NCBI RefSeq assembly: GCF_003002955.1
Contig: NZ_PVTJ01000011.1
Location: 62,001 to 126,000, forward strand
DNA from: Glycomyces artemisiae
GTDB taxonomy: Bacteria; Actinomycetota; Actinomycetes; Mycobacteriales; Micromonosporaceae
DNA: 64,000 nucleotides
Reading direction: 5' to 3'
The translations under genes were made by a program, and so were the position numbers. The notes beneath the pieces were generated by a model. It had not been told where the DNA came from. It saw only the letters and a list, made by a program, of their open reading frames with translations, and did not search any database. Below, piece by piece: positions 24,291 to 33,089 of this stretch; position 1 is the first letter of the stretch; each line of letters opens with the position of its first letter.

Positions 24291-25523
24291 ATGACGAACG
24301 GACAGGACGCGCCCGGCTGGTCGACGCGGCCGACGACGCCCGAAGGATGGGTCGAGCGCGCCAGGGAGGTCGCCGCGCGGCTCGCGGTCGACGCCGTGGC
24401 CCGCGACCGCGAGGGCGCGACTCCCTACGCGGAGGTCGAGCTGCTCAAGGACGCCGGGCTCGTCCCGCTCCTCGCCCCCGCCGAGTACGGCGGCGGCGGG
24501 CAGGACTGGACCACCGCGTACCGCGTGATCCGGGCCGTGGCCGCGGGCGACGGGTCCATCGGGCAGCTCCTCGGCTACCACTACCTGTGGGCCTGGGCCG
24601 CAAGGCTGGTCGGCACCCCCGCGCAGATCGAGGCCGTCGAGCGCCAGGCCGCCGAGGAGGGCTGGTTCTTCGGCGGAGCCGTCAACCCCCGCGACGACGA
24701 CCTCGTCATCCGCGAGGAGGGCGGCGAGCTGGTCTTCAACGGCCGCAAGACGTTCTCCACCGGCGGGAAGGTCTCCGACGTCACCGTGCTCGAAGGGGTC
24801 CTGGAGGGCACCGACAAGCACGTCTTCGCGATCGTGCCGACCGACCAGGACGGGATCGTGTTCGCCGGGGACTGGGACAACCTCGGCCAGCGCCTCACCG
24901 AGTCCGGCTCGGCGGTCATCGAGGACGTGCGCGTGCCGTGGGCGGCCGCCGCCGGGTACGTCGCCCGCGCCGACGGGTACGAGTTCGTGCCGCGCACCTA
25001 CAACACGCTGAACGTGCCGCTGATCCAGCTGGTGTTCACCAACTTCTACCTGGGGATCGCGCAGGGCGCGCTGGAGACGGCCGCCGCGTACACGCGCGAG
25101 AAGACCCGGGCGTGGCCGTACGCGGCGGACCGGAAGGAGCGCGGCGTCGACGAGTTCTACGTGCAGGAGGCGTACGGGGACCTCCAGTCGAAGCTGTGGG
25201 CCGCGGAGGCGCTCGCGGAGCGGGCCGCCGGGCTCATCGAATCGATCAATGCGCACGCCGACAACGTGACGCCCGAGGAGCGCGGCGAGGCCGCGGTGGT
25301 CATCGCCGCGGCGAAGCAGACCGCGATCGACGCGGGGCTGGAGATCGGCACGCGGATCTTCGAGGTGACGGGCGCGCGGGCGAGCGCGAACGCGGTGGGC
25401 CTGGACGTGTTCTGGCGCAACATCAGGACCCATTCGCTGCACGACCCGGTGGCGCACAAGCGGGCCGAGGTGGGCCGGTACGCGCTGACGGGCGAGCTGC
25501 CCGCGCCGACCTGGTACACGTGA
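24291..25523 (+). CDS. Acyl-CoA dehydrogenase-like monooxygenase (DszC/SfnB type)
   Basis: A 410-residue flavoprotein. Key regions are 'SIGQLLGYHYLWAWA' near residue 90, VFNGRKTFSTGGKVSDVTVL near 145, 'DWDNLGQRLTESGSAV', and the C-terminal VFWRNIRTHSLHDPVAHK. This combination is typical of DszC-like FMNH2-dependent enzymes that S-oxygenate sulfides or release sulfur. It is the first gene of the rightward arm. A purine-rich GGAAGGGG lies 10 nt before the ATG and serves as ribosome binding site. Exact substrate unknown. Confidence 0.87.
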   Translation: MTNGQDAPGWSTRPTTPEGWVERAREVAARLAVDAVARDREGATPYAEVELLKDAGLVPLLAPAEYGGGGQDWTTAYRVIRAVAAGDGSIGQLLGYHYLWAWAARLVGTPAQIEAVERQAAEEGWFFGGAVNPRDDDLVIREEGGELVFNGRKTFSTGGKVSDVTVLEGVLEGTDKHVFAIVPTDQDGIVFAGDWDNLGQRLTESGSAVIEDVRVPWAAAAGYVARADGYEFVPRTYNTLNVPLIQLVFTNFYLGIAQGALETAAAYTREKTRAWPYAADRKERGVDEFYVQEAYGDLQSKLWAAEALAERAAGLIESINAHADNVTPEERGEAAVVIAAAKQTAIDAGLEIGTRIFEVTGARASANAVGLDVFWRNIRTHSLHDPVAHKRAEVGRYALTGELPAPTWYT

Positions 25524-25568
25524 CCGTCCATTGACGACCGAATCCGATCCCCATTTCTGGAGCCGCAC

Positions 25569-26675
25569 ATGAGCACACCGTCAACCGAGCCGCTGCAATT
25601 CGCGTACTGGGTCCCGAACGTCTCGGGGGGCCTGGTGGTGTCGAAGATCGAGCAGCGCACCGACTGGAGCTACGAGTACAACGTGAAGCTCGCCCGCCTC
25701 GCCGAGGAGTCGGGGTTCGAGTACGCGCTCTCGCAGGTCCGCTACATCGCCTCGTACGGGGCGGCGTACCAGCACGAGTCCACGTCGTTCAGCCTCGCGC
25801 TGCTGCTGGCGACGCAGCGGCTCAAGGTCATCGCCGCGGTCCACCCGGGGCTGTGGCATCCGGGGGTCCTCGCGAAGTGGATCGCCACCGCCGACCGGCT
25901 GTCGGGCGGGAGGGCGGCGGTGAACGTCGTCTCGGGCTGGTTCAAGGACGAGTTCACGAAGCTCGGCGAGCCGTGGCTGGAGCACGGCGAGCGGTACCGG
26001 CGCTCCGAGGAGTTCATCCGGTACCTCAAGGAGATCTGGACGAGCGAGCACGCCGAGTTGAACGGCGACTTCTACCGGCTGCACGACTTCGACCTGAAGC
26101 CCAAGCCCGTCGCGGCCGAGGGCAGGCCGCACCCGGAGGTGTTCCAGGGCGGCAACTCCGTCGACGCGCGCGGCATGGCCGGGCGGGTCTCGGACTGGTA
26201 CTTCGCGAACGGGAACTCCCCCGAGGGCGTGGAGGCGCAGATCCGGGACGTGCGGGAGGTGGCCGCGGTCCACGGGCGCACGGTCCGCTTCGGCGTCAAC
26301 GGGTTCCTCATCGCCCGCGACACCGAGGCCGAGGCGCGGGCGGTCCTGCGGGAGATCGTCGACAAGGCCGACAGGGAGGCCGTCGAGGGCTTCGGGGCGG
26401 CCGTGAAGCAGGCCGGGCAGTCCACAGGCGACGGCCAGGGCATGTGGCAGGACTCCGGGTTCGAGGACCTCGTGCAGTACAACGACGGGTTCCGCACCGG
26501 CCTGATCGGCACGCCCGAGCAGATCGCGCACCGGATCATCGAGTACAAGCGGCGCGGCGCGAACCTGCTGCTGCTCGGGTTCCTGCACTACCTGGAGGAC
26601 GTGGAGTACTTCGGGCGGCACGTGCTGCCGATCGTGCGGGAGCTCGAAGCGGCGGAACTGGAGCGGGTGCCGTGA
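25569..26675 (+). CDS. sfnG: Dimethylsulfone monooxygenase SfnG
   Basis: A 368-residue LLM enzyme that matches Pseudomonas SfnG closely from memory: the start FAYWVPNVSGGLVVSKIEQR, 'AEESGFEYALSQVRY', AAVNVVSGWFKDEF and 'WLEHGERYRRSEEFIRYL'. SfnG uses FMNH2 and O2 to convert dimethylsulfone into methanesulfinate, which feeds sulfur assimilation. GGAG precedes the ATG with suitable spacing. Its GTGA stop/start overlap couples it to the next gene. Upregulation under sulfate starvation is expected. Confidence 0.9.
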   Translation: MSTPSTEPLQFAYWVPNVSGGLVVSKIEQRTDWSYEYNVKLARLAEESGFEYALSQVRYIASYGAAYQHESTSFSLALLLATQRLKVIAAVHPGLWHPGVLAKWIATADRLSGGRAAVNVVSGWFKDEFTKLGEPWLEHGERYRRSEEFIRYLKEIWTSEHAELNGDFYRLHDFDLKPKPVAAEGRPHPEVFQGGNSVDARGMAGRVSDWYFANGNSPEGVEAQIRDVREVAAVHGRTVRFGVNGFLIARDTEAEARAVLREIVDKADREAVEGFGAAVKQAGQSTGDGQGMWQDSGFEDLVQYNDGFRTGLIGTPEQIAHRIIEYKRRGANLLLLGFLHYLEDVEYFGRHVLPIVRELEAAELERVP

Positions 26676-27865
26676 GCGACCCCGTCTGTACCGTCCTCGA
26701 CGCCGCGGCCGCGCTCGGCGCGGCGTCGGGGCTCGCCGGCGAGTTCGCGGCGGGCGCCGCCGAGCGCGACGCCCGCCGGACCCTCCCGTACGCCGAGGTC
26801 GACCGGCTCGCGGCCTCGGGGCTCCTCGCGATCACCGTGCCGCGGGAGCACGGCGGCGCGGACCTGCCGACGTCGGTGGTCGCGGAGGTGTTCCGGCGCC
26901 TGGCCGCGGGCGACCCGAACATCGCGCAGATCCCCCACAGCCACTTCGTGTACGTGAACCAGCTGCGGTTGCGGGGCGACGGGGCGCAGCAGCGGCGCCT
27001 GTTCGCGGAAGTACTGCGCGGCAAGCGGTTCGGGAACGCGCAGACCGAGTTCGGGACGAAGCACGTGCGCGACCACCGGACCGCGCTGACCCCGGACGGG
27101 GAGGGCCGGTGGCGGCTCAACGGCACGAAGTTCTACTGCACGGGCGCGCTGTTCGCCGACTGGATCCCGGTGCTCGCGCACCTGGGGATCGACGGGCCGA
27201 TGCACGTGGCGTGGGTGCGCCGCGACGCCCAGGGCGTCGAAGTCGTGGACGACTGGGACGGCATCGGGCAGCGGACCACCGCGAGCGGCACGGTGCGGCT
27301 CCAGAACGTCGCGGTCACCGACGAGTGGATCACCCCCTACGCGTCCACCTTTGAAGGGCCGCAGACGTACGGGGCGTTCGCGCAGGTCCTGCACGCGGCG
27401 ATCGACGCCGGGATCGGCAGGGCCGCACTGGAGGAGGCCGCGGAGTTCGTGCGCACGAAGTCGCGGCCGTACCCGGACGCGGGCGTCGAGCGGGCCGCGG
27501 ACGACCCGCTGACAGTGCGCGCGTTCGGGGAGATGGAGCTGGCGCTGCGCGGCGCCGAGGCGCTGCTGAAGGAGGCGGCGTCCGCTGTGGACGAGGCGAA
27601 CGCGGACCTGACGGAGGAGTCCGCGGCGCGGGCGTCGCTGGCGGTCGCGGCGGCGCGGGCGGCAACCGCGAAGGCCGCGGTGGACACCGCGAGCCGGGTG
27701 TTCGAGGTCGCCGGGACGCGCAGCGCGCTGGCGGGACTGAACCTGGACCGGCACTGGCGCAACGCCCGCGTCCACACCCTGCACGACCCGGCGGCGTGGA
27801 AGGTCCAGCACCTGGGCCGGTGGGCCCTCGACGGGGCGCCGCCGCCGCGCCACGGCCAACTGTGA
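26672..27865 (+). CDS. sfnB: SfnB-family sulfur acquisition oxidoreductase
   Basis: A 397-residue acyl-CoA-dehydrogenase-like protein. 'AAGDPNIAQIPHSHFVYVNQLRL', 'GNAQTEFGTKHVRDH', 'LNGTKFYCTGALFADWIPV' and 'DGIGQRTTASGTVRLQNV' match the SfnB family, and genes of this type sit beside sfnG in many bacteria. The start is a GTG overlapping the sfnG stop. It is likely another flavin-dependent enzyme that feeds sulfur from sulfones or sulfonates; its biochemical reaction is less established than that of SfnG. Confidence 0.87.
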   Translation: MSDPVCTVLDAAAALGAASGLAGEFAAGAAERDARRTLPYAEVDRLAASGLLAITVPREHGGADLPTSVVAEVFRRLAAGDPNIAQIPHSHFVYVNQLRLRGDGAQQRRLFAEVLRGKRFGNAQTEFGTKHVRDHRTALTPDGEGRWRLNGTKFYCTGALFADWIPVLAHLGIDGPMHVAWVRRDAQGVEVVDDWDGIGQRTTASGTVRLQNVAVTDEWITPYASTFEGPQTYGAFAQVLHAAIDAGIGRAALEEAAEFVRTKSRPYPDAGVERAADDPLTVRAFGEMELALRGAEALLKEAASAVDEANADLTEESAARASLAVAAARAATAKAAVDTASRVFEVAGTRSALAGLNLDRHWRNARVHTLHDPAAWKVQHLGRWALDGAPPPRHGQL

Positions 27866-27876
27866 GGAGAGAAGCG

Positions 27877-29010
27877 TTGAGCGCGTTGCAGTTCCACTGG
27901 TTCCTGCCGACGAACGGCGGGGACGGACGGCAGGTCGTGGACGGCGGCCACGGGGTCGGGGCGGGGGCGTCGGCGCGGCCCGCGTCGGTGTCGTACCTGG
28001 GCCAGGTCGCGCGGGCGGCCGAGGACAACGGGTTCGCGGCGGCGCTGACGCCGACGGGCGCGTGGTGCGAGGACGCCTGGGTGTCCACGGCGATGCTCTC
28101 GCAGGTGTCGGCGCGGCTGAAGTTCCTCGTCGCGTTCCGACCCGGGATCGTCTCGCCGTACCTGGCCGCGCAGATGGCGGGCACGTTCCAGCATCTGACG
28201 GGCGGGCGGCTGCTCCTCAACGTCGTCACCGGCGGCGAATCGCACGAGCAGCGCATGTACGGCGACTTCGAGGACAAGGACGCCCGCTACGAGCGGTGCG
28301 GGGAGTTCCTGCACATCGTGCGGCGCCTGTGGGCCGGGGAGACCGTCGATTTCGAGGGGAAGCACCTGCGGGTCGAGGGCGCGCGGCTCGCGCAGCTCCC
28401 CGATCCGGTGCCGGACGTCTACTTCGGAGGGTCCTCGCCCGCGGCCGGGCTCGTCGCGGCCGAGCACGCGGACGTGTACCTGACCTGGGGCGAACCGCCC
28501 GCGGCCGTCGCGGAGAAGGTGCGCTGGATCAGGGGGCTCGCGGGCGGGCGGCCGATCCGGTTCGGGCTGCGCGTCCACGTCATCAACCGCGACACGTCGG
28601 AGGAGGCGTGGGCCGAGGCGGACCGGCTGCTCGCCGGGATCGGCGAGGACGACATCGCGCGCGTCCAGGCGGGCCTGCGGCGCTCGGAGTCCGAGGGCCA
28701 GCGCCGGATGCTCGACCTCAACGGCGGCAGCAAGTCCGGCCTGGAGATCCATCCCGGGCTGTGGGCCGGGATCGGGCTGGTGCGCGGCGGGGCGGGGACG
28801 GCGCTGGTCGGCTCGCACACCGAGGTCGCGGACCTCATCGAGGAGTACCGGAAGGTCGGGATCGAGGAGTTCGTGCTCTCGGCCTACCCGCATCTGGAGG
28901 GCGCGTACTGGTTCGGCGAAGGCGTCCTGCCGGAGCTGGGGCGGCGCGGCCTGTGGTCGCATCCGGCGCCGCCGCGCGCCCGGGCCGCGGCCGTCCCGTT
29001 CGCGAGCTGA
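27877..29010 (+). CDS. ssuD: FMNH2-dependent alkanesulfonate monooxygenase (SsuD-like)
   Basis: A 377-residue LLM enzyme. It starts at a TTG preceded by GAGGAGAG, giving an N-terminus LSALQFHWFLPTNGG that fits SsuD. Further family marks: 'TGAWCEDAWVSTAMLS', 'LKFLVAFRPGIVSPYLAAQ', 'GGRLLLNVVTGG' and 'YFGGSSPAAG'. SsuD cleaves alkanesulfonates to aldehyde and sulfite. A longer in-frame extension to 27796 overlaps sfnB and lacks a ribosome binding site. The flavin reductase needed for FMNH2 follows 22 bp later. Confidence 0.88.
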   Translation: MSALQFHWFLPTNGGDGRQVVDGGHGVGAGASARPASVSYLGQVARAAEDNGFAAALTPTGAWCEDAWVSTAMLSQVSARLKFLVAFRPGIVSPYLAAQMAGTFQHLTGGRLLLNVVTGGESHEQRMYGDFEDKDARYERCGEFLHIVRRLWAGETVDFEGKHLRVEGARLAQLPDPVPDVYFGGSSPAAGLVAAEHADVYLTWGEPPAAVAEKVRWIRGLAGGRPIRFGLRVHVINRDTSEEAWAEADRLLAGIGEDDIARVQAGLRRSESEGQRRMLDLNGGSKSGLEIHPGLWAGIGLVRGGAGTALVGSHTEVADLIEEYRKVGIEEFVLSAYPHLEGAYWFGEGVLPELGRRGLWSHPAPPRARAAAVPFAS

Positions 29011-29032
29011 ATCGACCCCCTAGGAGGCACCC

Positions 29033-29527
29033 ATGTCCCTGACCACCAACCAGGACCTCGACCCGCGACGGCTGCGGGAGGCGTTCGGCGCCTTCCCGAC
29101 CGGGGTGGTGGCCGTGGCCGCCGCCGTGGACGGGCGGGTGACCGGCCTGGCGGCATCCTCATTCACGTCGGTGAGCCTGGACCCGCCGCTCGTGTCGTTC
29201 TCGATCGCGACGTCCTCGAAGACCTGGCCGGACCTGCGCCGGGCCCGGCACCTGGGCCTGACGGTGCTCGCCGACCACCACGGGGCGGTATGCCGCCAGC
29301 TCGCCGGGGACCCGGCGACCCGGTTCGCGGGGCTCGCGGTGAGCGCCACGGAGGACGGCGCGGTGACCCTCGACGACGGCCTGGCGCGCTTCGACTGCTC
29401 CGTGTACCGGGAGGTCGAGGCGGGCGACCACGTGATCGTGCTGCTGCGGCTCCACGCCGTGGAGCACTCGGACACGACGGGGCCGCTGGTGTTCCACCGC
29501 AGCGGGTTCCGCAGCCTGGCGAACTGA
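29033..29527 (+). CDS. NAD(P)H:flavin reductase (HpaC/SsuE-partner type)
   Basis: A 164-residue flavin reductase-like domain. 'REAFGAFPTGVVAVAA', 'GLAASSFTSVSLDPPLVSFSI' and 'DHVIVLLRLHAVEHS' are the usual FMN-binding split-barrel motifs. It would supply free FMNH2 to SsuD, SfnG and the acyl-CoA-dehydrogenase-like enzymes of the locus. An excellent ribosome binding site (TAGGAGG) sits seven bases before the ATG. Last gene of the rightward arm; family length normal. Confidence 0.9.
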   Translation: MSLTTNQDLDPRRLREAFGAFPTGVVAVAAAVDGRVTGLAASSFTSVSLDPPLVSFSIATSSKTWPDLRRARHLGLTVLADHHGAVCRQLAGDPATRFAGLAVSATEDGAVTLDDGLARFDCSVYREVEAGDHVIVLLRLHAVEHSDTTGPLVFHRSGFRSLAN

Positions 29528-29531
29528 GGCG

Positions 29532-29560
29532 TGGACGGCCGTACACACCTAGTGTACGGT
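29532..29560 (+). promoter_or_regulatory. Promoter with embedded palindromic TetR-type operator
   Basis: TGGACG (29532-29537), a 17-bp spacer and TACGGT (29555-29560) precede the ATG at 29568 by 7 nt, so the mRNA is leaderless. The dyad CCGTACAC-N5-GTGTACGG (29539-29559) fills the space between -35 and -10, the position of a repressor. The TetR encoded second in this operon is the natural candidate. Confidence 0.65.
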
Positions 29561-29567
29561 CGTCCGC

Positions 29568-30152
29568 ATGACCGACCACTTCGCCGGGGACGACCGGACG
29601 ATGCGCGAGCGGATGCTCGCCGGGGACTTCTACCTCGCCGACGACCCCGAGCTGGAGGCGCTCATGGCGCGCGCCGCGGTGCTCGCCGAGCGGTACCGGG
29701 CCGATTTCACCGAGGACTACGAGGCGGCGCGGAAGCACCTGGAGGAACTCCTCGGGGAGCTGGGCGAGGGCGTGTTCATCCGGCCGCCGCTGTACGTCGA
29801 CTACGGGTCGAACATACGGATCGGGGCGCGGTCGTTCGCGAACCACGGGCTCGTCGCGCTCGACGTGGCGCCCATCGTCATCGGCGAGGACGTGCAGATC
29901 GGCCCGAACGTGCAGCTGCTGACCCCGACGCACCCGGTCGAGCCGGGCCCGCGGCGCGACAAGCTGGAGGCGGCGAAGCCGATCACCATCGACGACAACG
30001 TGTGGATCGGCGGCGGCGCGATCGTCTGCCCCGGCGTCCGCATCGGCGAGAACACGGTGGTGGGCGCGGGCGCGGTGGTCGTGAAGGACCTGCCCGCGAA
30101 CGTCGTCGCCGTCGGCAACCCCGCCAAGGTGATCCGGACGATCGGTGGGTGA
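29568..30152 (+). CDS. Sugar O-acetyltransferase (maltose/galactoside acetyltransferase family)
   Basis: A 194-residue left-handed β-helix enzyme. After the N-terminal Mac domain ('RERMLAGDFYLADDPELE') come hexapeptide repeats including 'VYIGEDVQIG'-like VIGEDVQIGPN and 'VWIGGGAIVCPGVRIG'. The catalytic His is in TPTHPV at about residue 125. It transfers acetyl from acetyl-CoA to a sugar hydroxyl. Leaderless start at 29568. Overlaps the TetR gene by 8 bases and is the first gene of a four-gene operon. Confidence 0.9.
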   Translation: MTDHFAGDDRTMRERMLAGDFYLADDPELEALMARAAVLAERYRADFTEDYEAARKHLEELLGELGEGVFIRPPLYVDYGSNIRIGARSFANHGLVALDVAPIVIGEDVQIGPNVQLLTPTHPVEPGPRRDKLEAAKPITIDDNVWIGGGAIVCPGVRIGENTVVGAGAVVVKDLPANVVAVGNPAKVIRTIGG

Positions 30153-30699
30153 GCCGCGGCCGCGGCGCCGCGACCCCGACCGGCGCGAGCGGATCATCGC
30201 CGCGTGCCTCGACGTGATCGCCGAGGCGGGCGTCGCGGGCACCTCGCACCGGAAGGTCGCCGCGGCCGCCGACGTGCCGCTCGGGTCGATGACCTACCAC
30301 TTCAGCGGGATGGACGAGCTGCTGCGCGAGGCGTTCACGCGGTTCGCGACCGGCGTCAGCGACGGGTTCGAGGCGGCCATGGCCGCGGCCGACGGGCCGG
30401 AGGAGGCCGAGGCGGCCGTGGTCGCGATCATCACCGACAGCGTGTTCGGCTCCCAGCGCGACCTGGTCCTCACCCACGAGCTGTACACGCTCGCCGCCCG
30501 CGAACCCGCATACCGGGCCCTCACCAACGCGTGGATGGCCCGGTCCCGCGCGGCCCTCGAACGCCACTTCGACCCCGCCACGGCCCGGATGGTCGACGCC
30601 CTCATCGAGGGGCTGACCATCCACCGCGCGCTCGACACCGAGCCCCGCGACCCGGGTATCGTCGCCGAAGCCGTCCGGCGGATCACCCGTCCCCGCTGA
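30145..30699 (+). CDS. TetR-family transcriptional regulator
   Basis: A 184-residue regulator. The N-terminal HTH is at residues 10-55 (RERIIAACLDVIAEAG, then TSHRKVAAAADVPLGSMTYHF). The C-terminal ligand domain resembles the RutR/TetR_C type with a conserved 'HELYTLAAREPAYRAL'. Start is a GTG overlapping the acetyltransferase gene. It likely represses its own operon at the palindrome 29539-29559, responding to the compound handled by the acetyltransferase, kinase or MATE pump. Confidence 0.87.
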   Translation: MGEPRPRRRDPDRRERIIAACLDVIAEAGVAGTSHRKVAAAADVPLGSMTYHFSGMDELLREAFTRFATGVSDGFEAAMAAADGPEEAEAAVVAIITDSVFGSQRDLVLTHELYTLAAREPAYRALTNAWMARSRAALERHFDPATARMVDALIEGLTIHRALDTEPRDPGIVAEAVRRITRPR

Positions 30700-30713
30700 A
30701 GCTGGAGCCCCCG

Positions 30714-31691
30714 ATGGAGAGCATCACCAAGAACCGCCAGACCCCGGACGCCCTGCGCGCCATGATCGCCCGCGCCTACGGGCCCGAGCAGGTCCCGGAC
30801 GGGGACGGCTTCGCCGAAGAGCTGGGGCACGGCTGGTTCAACGTCGCGTACCGGCTGCGCCTGCGCGACGGGTCGCAGGTCGTCCTCAAGATCGCGCCGC
30901 CGCCGGGCGTCGAGGTCATGACGTACGAGCGCGGCGCGATGGACATCGAGCTGGCCTCGCTCGCGCTCATCCGCGAGCACACCGACGTGCCGGTCCCGGA
31001 CGTGCACTTCGCCGACGCGAGCCTGGAGCTGTGCGACGCCCCGTACTTCTTCATGCCGTTCGTGGAGGGCGAGAACCTCGGGATCATCGCCGAGACGCTG
31101 AGCGGGGAGGAGCAGGAGCGGTACTGGGTGCGGCTCGGCGAGGCGACCGCGAAGCTCAACGCGATCAAGGGCACCGGGTTCGGGCCGCTCCTGGACCCGC
31201 GGTTCGGCACGTGGCGCGAGGCGTTCACCGCGATGTTCGGGAACGCCCTCGCCGACGGCGAGCGGCGCGGCGTCGACCTCGGGCACGGCTACGACTACCT
31301 GCGGGTCCTCCTTGCGCGCCATGCCGACAGCCTCGACGAGGTGACCGAGCCGCGGTTCTGCGAATGGGACCTGTGGCCCAGCAACGCCATGGTCGCGGAC
31401 GGGCGGATCGTCTGCGTCATCGACCACGAGCGGGCGTTCTGGGGCGACCCGCTCATGGAGGCCGGGTTCTGCGGGGCCGAGCTGCCCGCGATCTCCGACG
31501 CGGAGTCCTTCGCGCGCGGCTGGGGCCGCGGCCCCTTGACCGGGACCGAGCGCATCCGGCGCCGCCTCTACGGGCTGTACCTGCTGCTCGTCATGGTCGT
31601 CGAGACCGACTACCGCGGGCACACCGACACGAAGCAGTACGACTGGGCCCGAGCGGAACTCGACGGGCTCGTCGCCCGGTTCGAGGCGTGA
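30714..31691 (+). CDS. Aminoglycoside phosphotransferase-family kinase
   Basis: A 325-residue APH-fold protein. The nucleotide-binding N-lobe has 'LGHGWFNVAYRLRLRDGSQVVLK'. In place of the canonical HxDxxxxN, the catalytic loop reads CEWDLWPSNAMV (Asp at about residue 222), and the metal Asp is in CVIDHERAFWGDP. The His-to-Glu change at the loop start is unusual but seen in some family members. Ligand unknown. 14 bp behind the TetR gene and coupled to the MATE gene by a GTGA overlap. Confidence 0.82.
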   Translation: MESITKNRQTPDALRAMIARAYGPEQVPDGDGFAEELGHGWFNVAYRLRLRDGSQVVLKIAPPPGVEVMTYERGAMDIELASLALIREHTDVPVPDVHFADASLELCDAPYFFMPFVEGENLGIIAETLSGEEQERYWVRLGEATAKLNAIKGTGFGPLLDPRFGTWREAFTAMFGNALADGERRGVDLGHGYDYLRVLLARHADSLDEVTEPRFCEWDLWPSNAMVADGRIVCVIDHERAFWGDPLMEAGFCGAELPAISDAESFARGWGRGPLTGTERIRRRLYGLYLLLVMVVETDYRGHTDTKQYDWARAELDGLVARFEA

Positions 31692-33031
31692 GCACCCGGA
31701 CGGAGGGCGTCGGGGCGCTGGCCGACGCCCCCGTCGGCCGGCTCCTGTGGCGCGGCACCGCGCAGGCGACGATGTCCGTGGGGATCTACGGGATCTACGC
31801 GCTCACCAACGCCGCGTTCGTCGCCCACGGCGTGGGCCCGACCGCGATGGGCGCGGTCAACCTCGTCGCGCCCGTGCTCCTCGTCCTCAGCGCCCTGTCG
31901 ACCACGGTCGGCGCGGGCGGTGCGTCGCTGGTGTCGCGGGCCCTCGGCGCCGGGGACGCGGCCGGCGCGGCGCGCGCGGCAGGGAACGCGTTCACGCTGT
32001 TCTGGACCGGCGCCCTCGCGATGACCGTGGTCGGCCTGGCGTGCCTCGAACCGCTGCTCACCGCGCTCGGGGCCGAAGGGGGGATGCGCGGGTACGCCCG
32101 CGACTACGCCGTCGTCATCCTCGCCACGACGCTCGTCGGGACCGGGTTCTCCAGCCTCATGCGAGCCGAAGGGCGCCTTCGGTTCGCGACGATGCAGTGG
32201 GTCGTGCCGGTCCTCGTCCAGATCGTCCTGGACCCGGTCCTCATCTACGGGTTCGACATGGGCGTGCGCGGCGCGGCGCTCGGCACCGCGGGCGGGCAGG
32301 CCGTCTCGGCCGCGATGGCCCTGTGGTTCTTCTTCTGGCAGCGCGAGCGGCCCTACCGCGTGCGCGCCGCCCACCTGCTCCCCCACTGGCCGACGCTCCG
32401 GGCGCTCCTGGGGGTCGGCTCGCCGTCGATGCTCGCCGGGCTCGGCGCCACGGCGCTGGCGCTCCTGGTGAACAACCTCCTCGTCACCGCCGCCGCGGTC
32501 ACCGCGTACGCCGTCGCCGCGCGCGTCCAGGTCTTCGCGGTCATGCCGCAGCAGGGCATCAGCATGGGCATGCAGCCGATCGCCGGGTTCAACACCGGCC
32601 GCGACCGGCCCGACCGGGTCCGGCGCACCCGCGTCCTCGCCCTGCGCACCACCGCGGCCTACAGCGCCGCCGCTGCCGCGCTCACCGCGGCCCTGGCCGG
32701 GCCGATCACCACCGCGCTCCTCGGGTCCCCGTCGGCGGACGCCGCGACCGCCTTGCGGCTCATCGCGATCGGCATCGCCGCCTCCGGCGTGCCGCTCCTG
32801 GTCTCCGCGTACTTCCAGGCCGTGGGCGCGCCCCTGCCGTCGTACCTCATCTCGATCGGCACGCTCCTCGCCCTCAAGATCCCCGCCGTCCTCGCCTTCA
32901 GCGCCGCGGGCCCGACGGGCGTGTGGACCGGCCTCGCGGTCGGCGACCTCGCCGCCGCGGCGGCCGCGCTGGTCCTGCTGCGGGTGTTCGCGGTTGTACG
33001 CCCCGCGCGGGCCGTACCTCCCGCGATGTAG
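31688..33031 (+). CDS. MATE-family multidrug efflux transporter
   Basis: A 447-residue protein with 12 predicted helices in two homologous bundles. The first has 'GTAQATMSVGIYGIYALTNAAFVAHGVGPTAM' in two parts, 'STTVGAGGASLVSRALG' and 'FSSLMRAEGRLRFAT'; the second 'GMQPIAGFNTGRDRPDRVRR' and 'YFQAVGAPLPSY'. It exports cationic drugs in exchange for H+ or Na+. Last gene of the TetR-controlled operon, so the set (acetyltransferase, kinase, pump) could modify and expel a toxic compound. Confidence 0.88.
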   Translation: MSTRTEGVGALADAPVGRLLWRGTAQATMSVGIYGIYALTNAAFVAHGVGPTAMGAVNLVAPVLLVLSALSTTVGAGGASLVSRALGAGDAAGAARAAGNAFTLFWTGALAMTVVGLACLEPLLTALGAEGGMRGYARDYAVVILATTLVGTGFSSLMRAEGRLRFATMQWVVPVLVQIVLDPVLIYGFDMGVRGAALGTAGGQAVSAAMALWFFFWQRERPYRVRAAHLLPHWPTLRALLGVGSPSMLAGLGATALALLVNNLLVTAAAVTAYAVAARVQVFAVMPQQGISMGMQPIAGFNTGRDRPDRVRRTRVLALRTTAAYSAAAAALTAALAGPITTALLGSPSADAATALRLIAIGIAASGVPLLVSAYFQAVGAPLPSYLISIGTLLALKIPAVLAFSAAGPTGVWTGLAVGDLAAAAAALVLLRVFAVVRPARAVPPAM

Positions 33032-33089
33032 GGCGATTGACGACTCGGGGGCGATACCGGGCGGCGAGCGCGGCGGCAGACTGGCCCGC

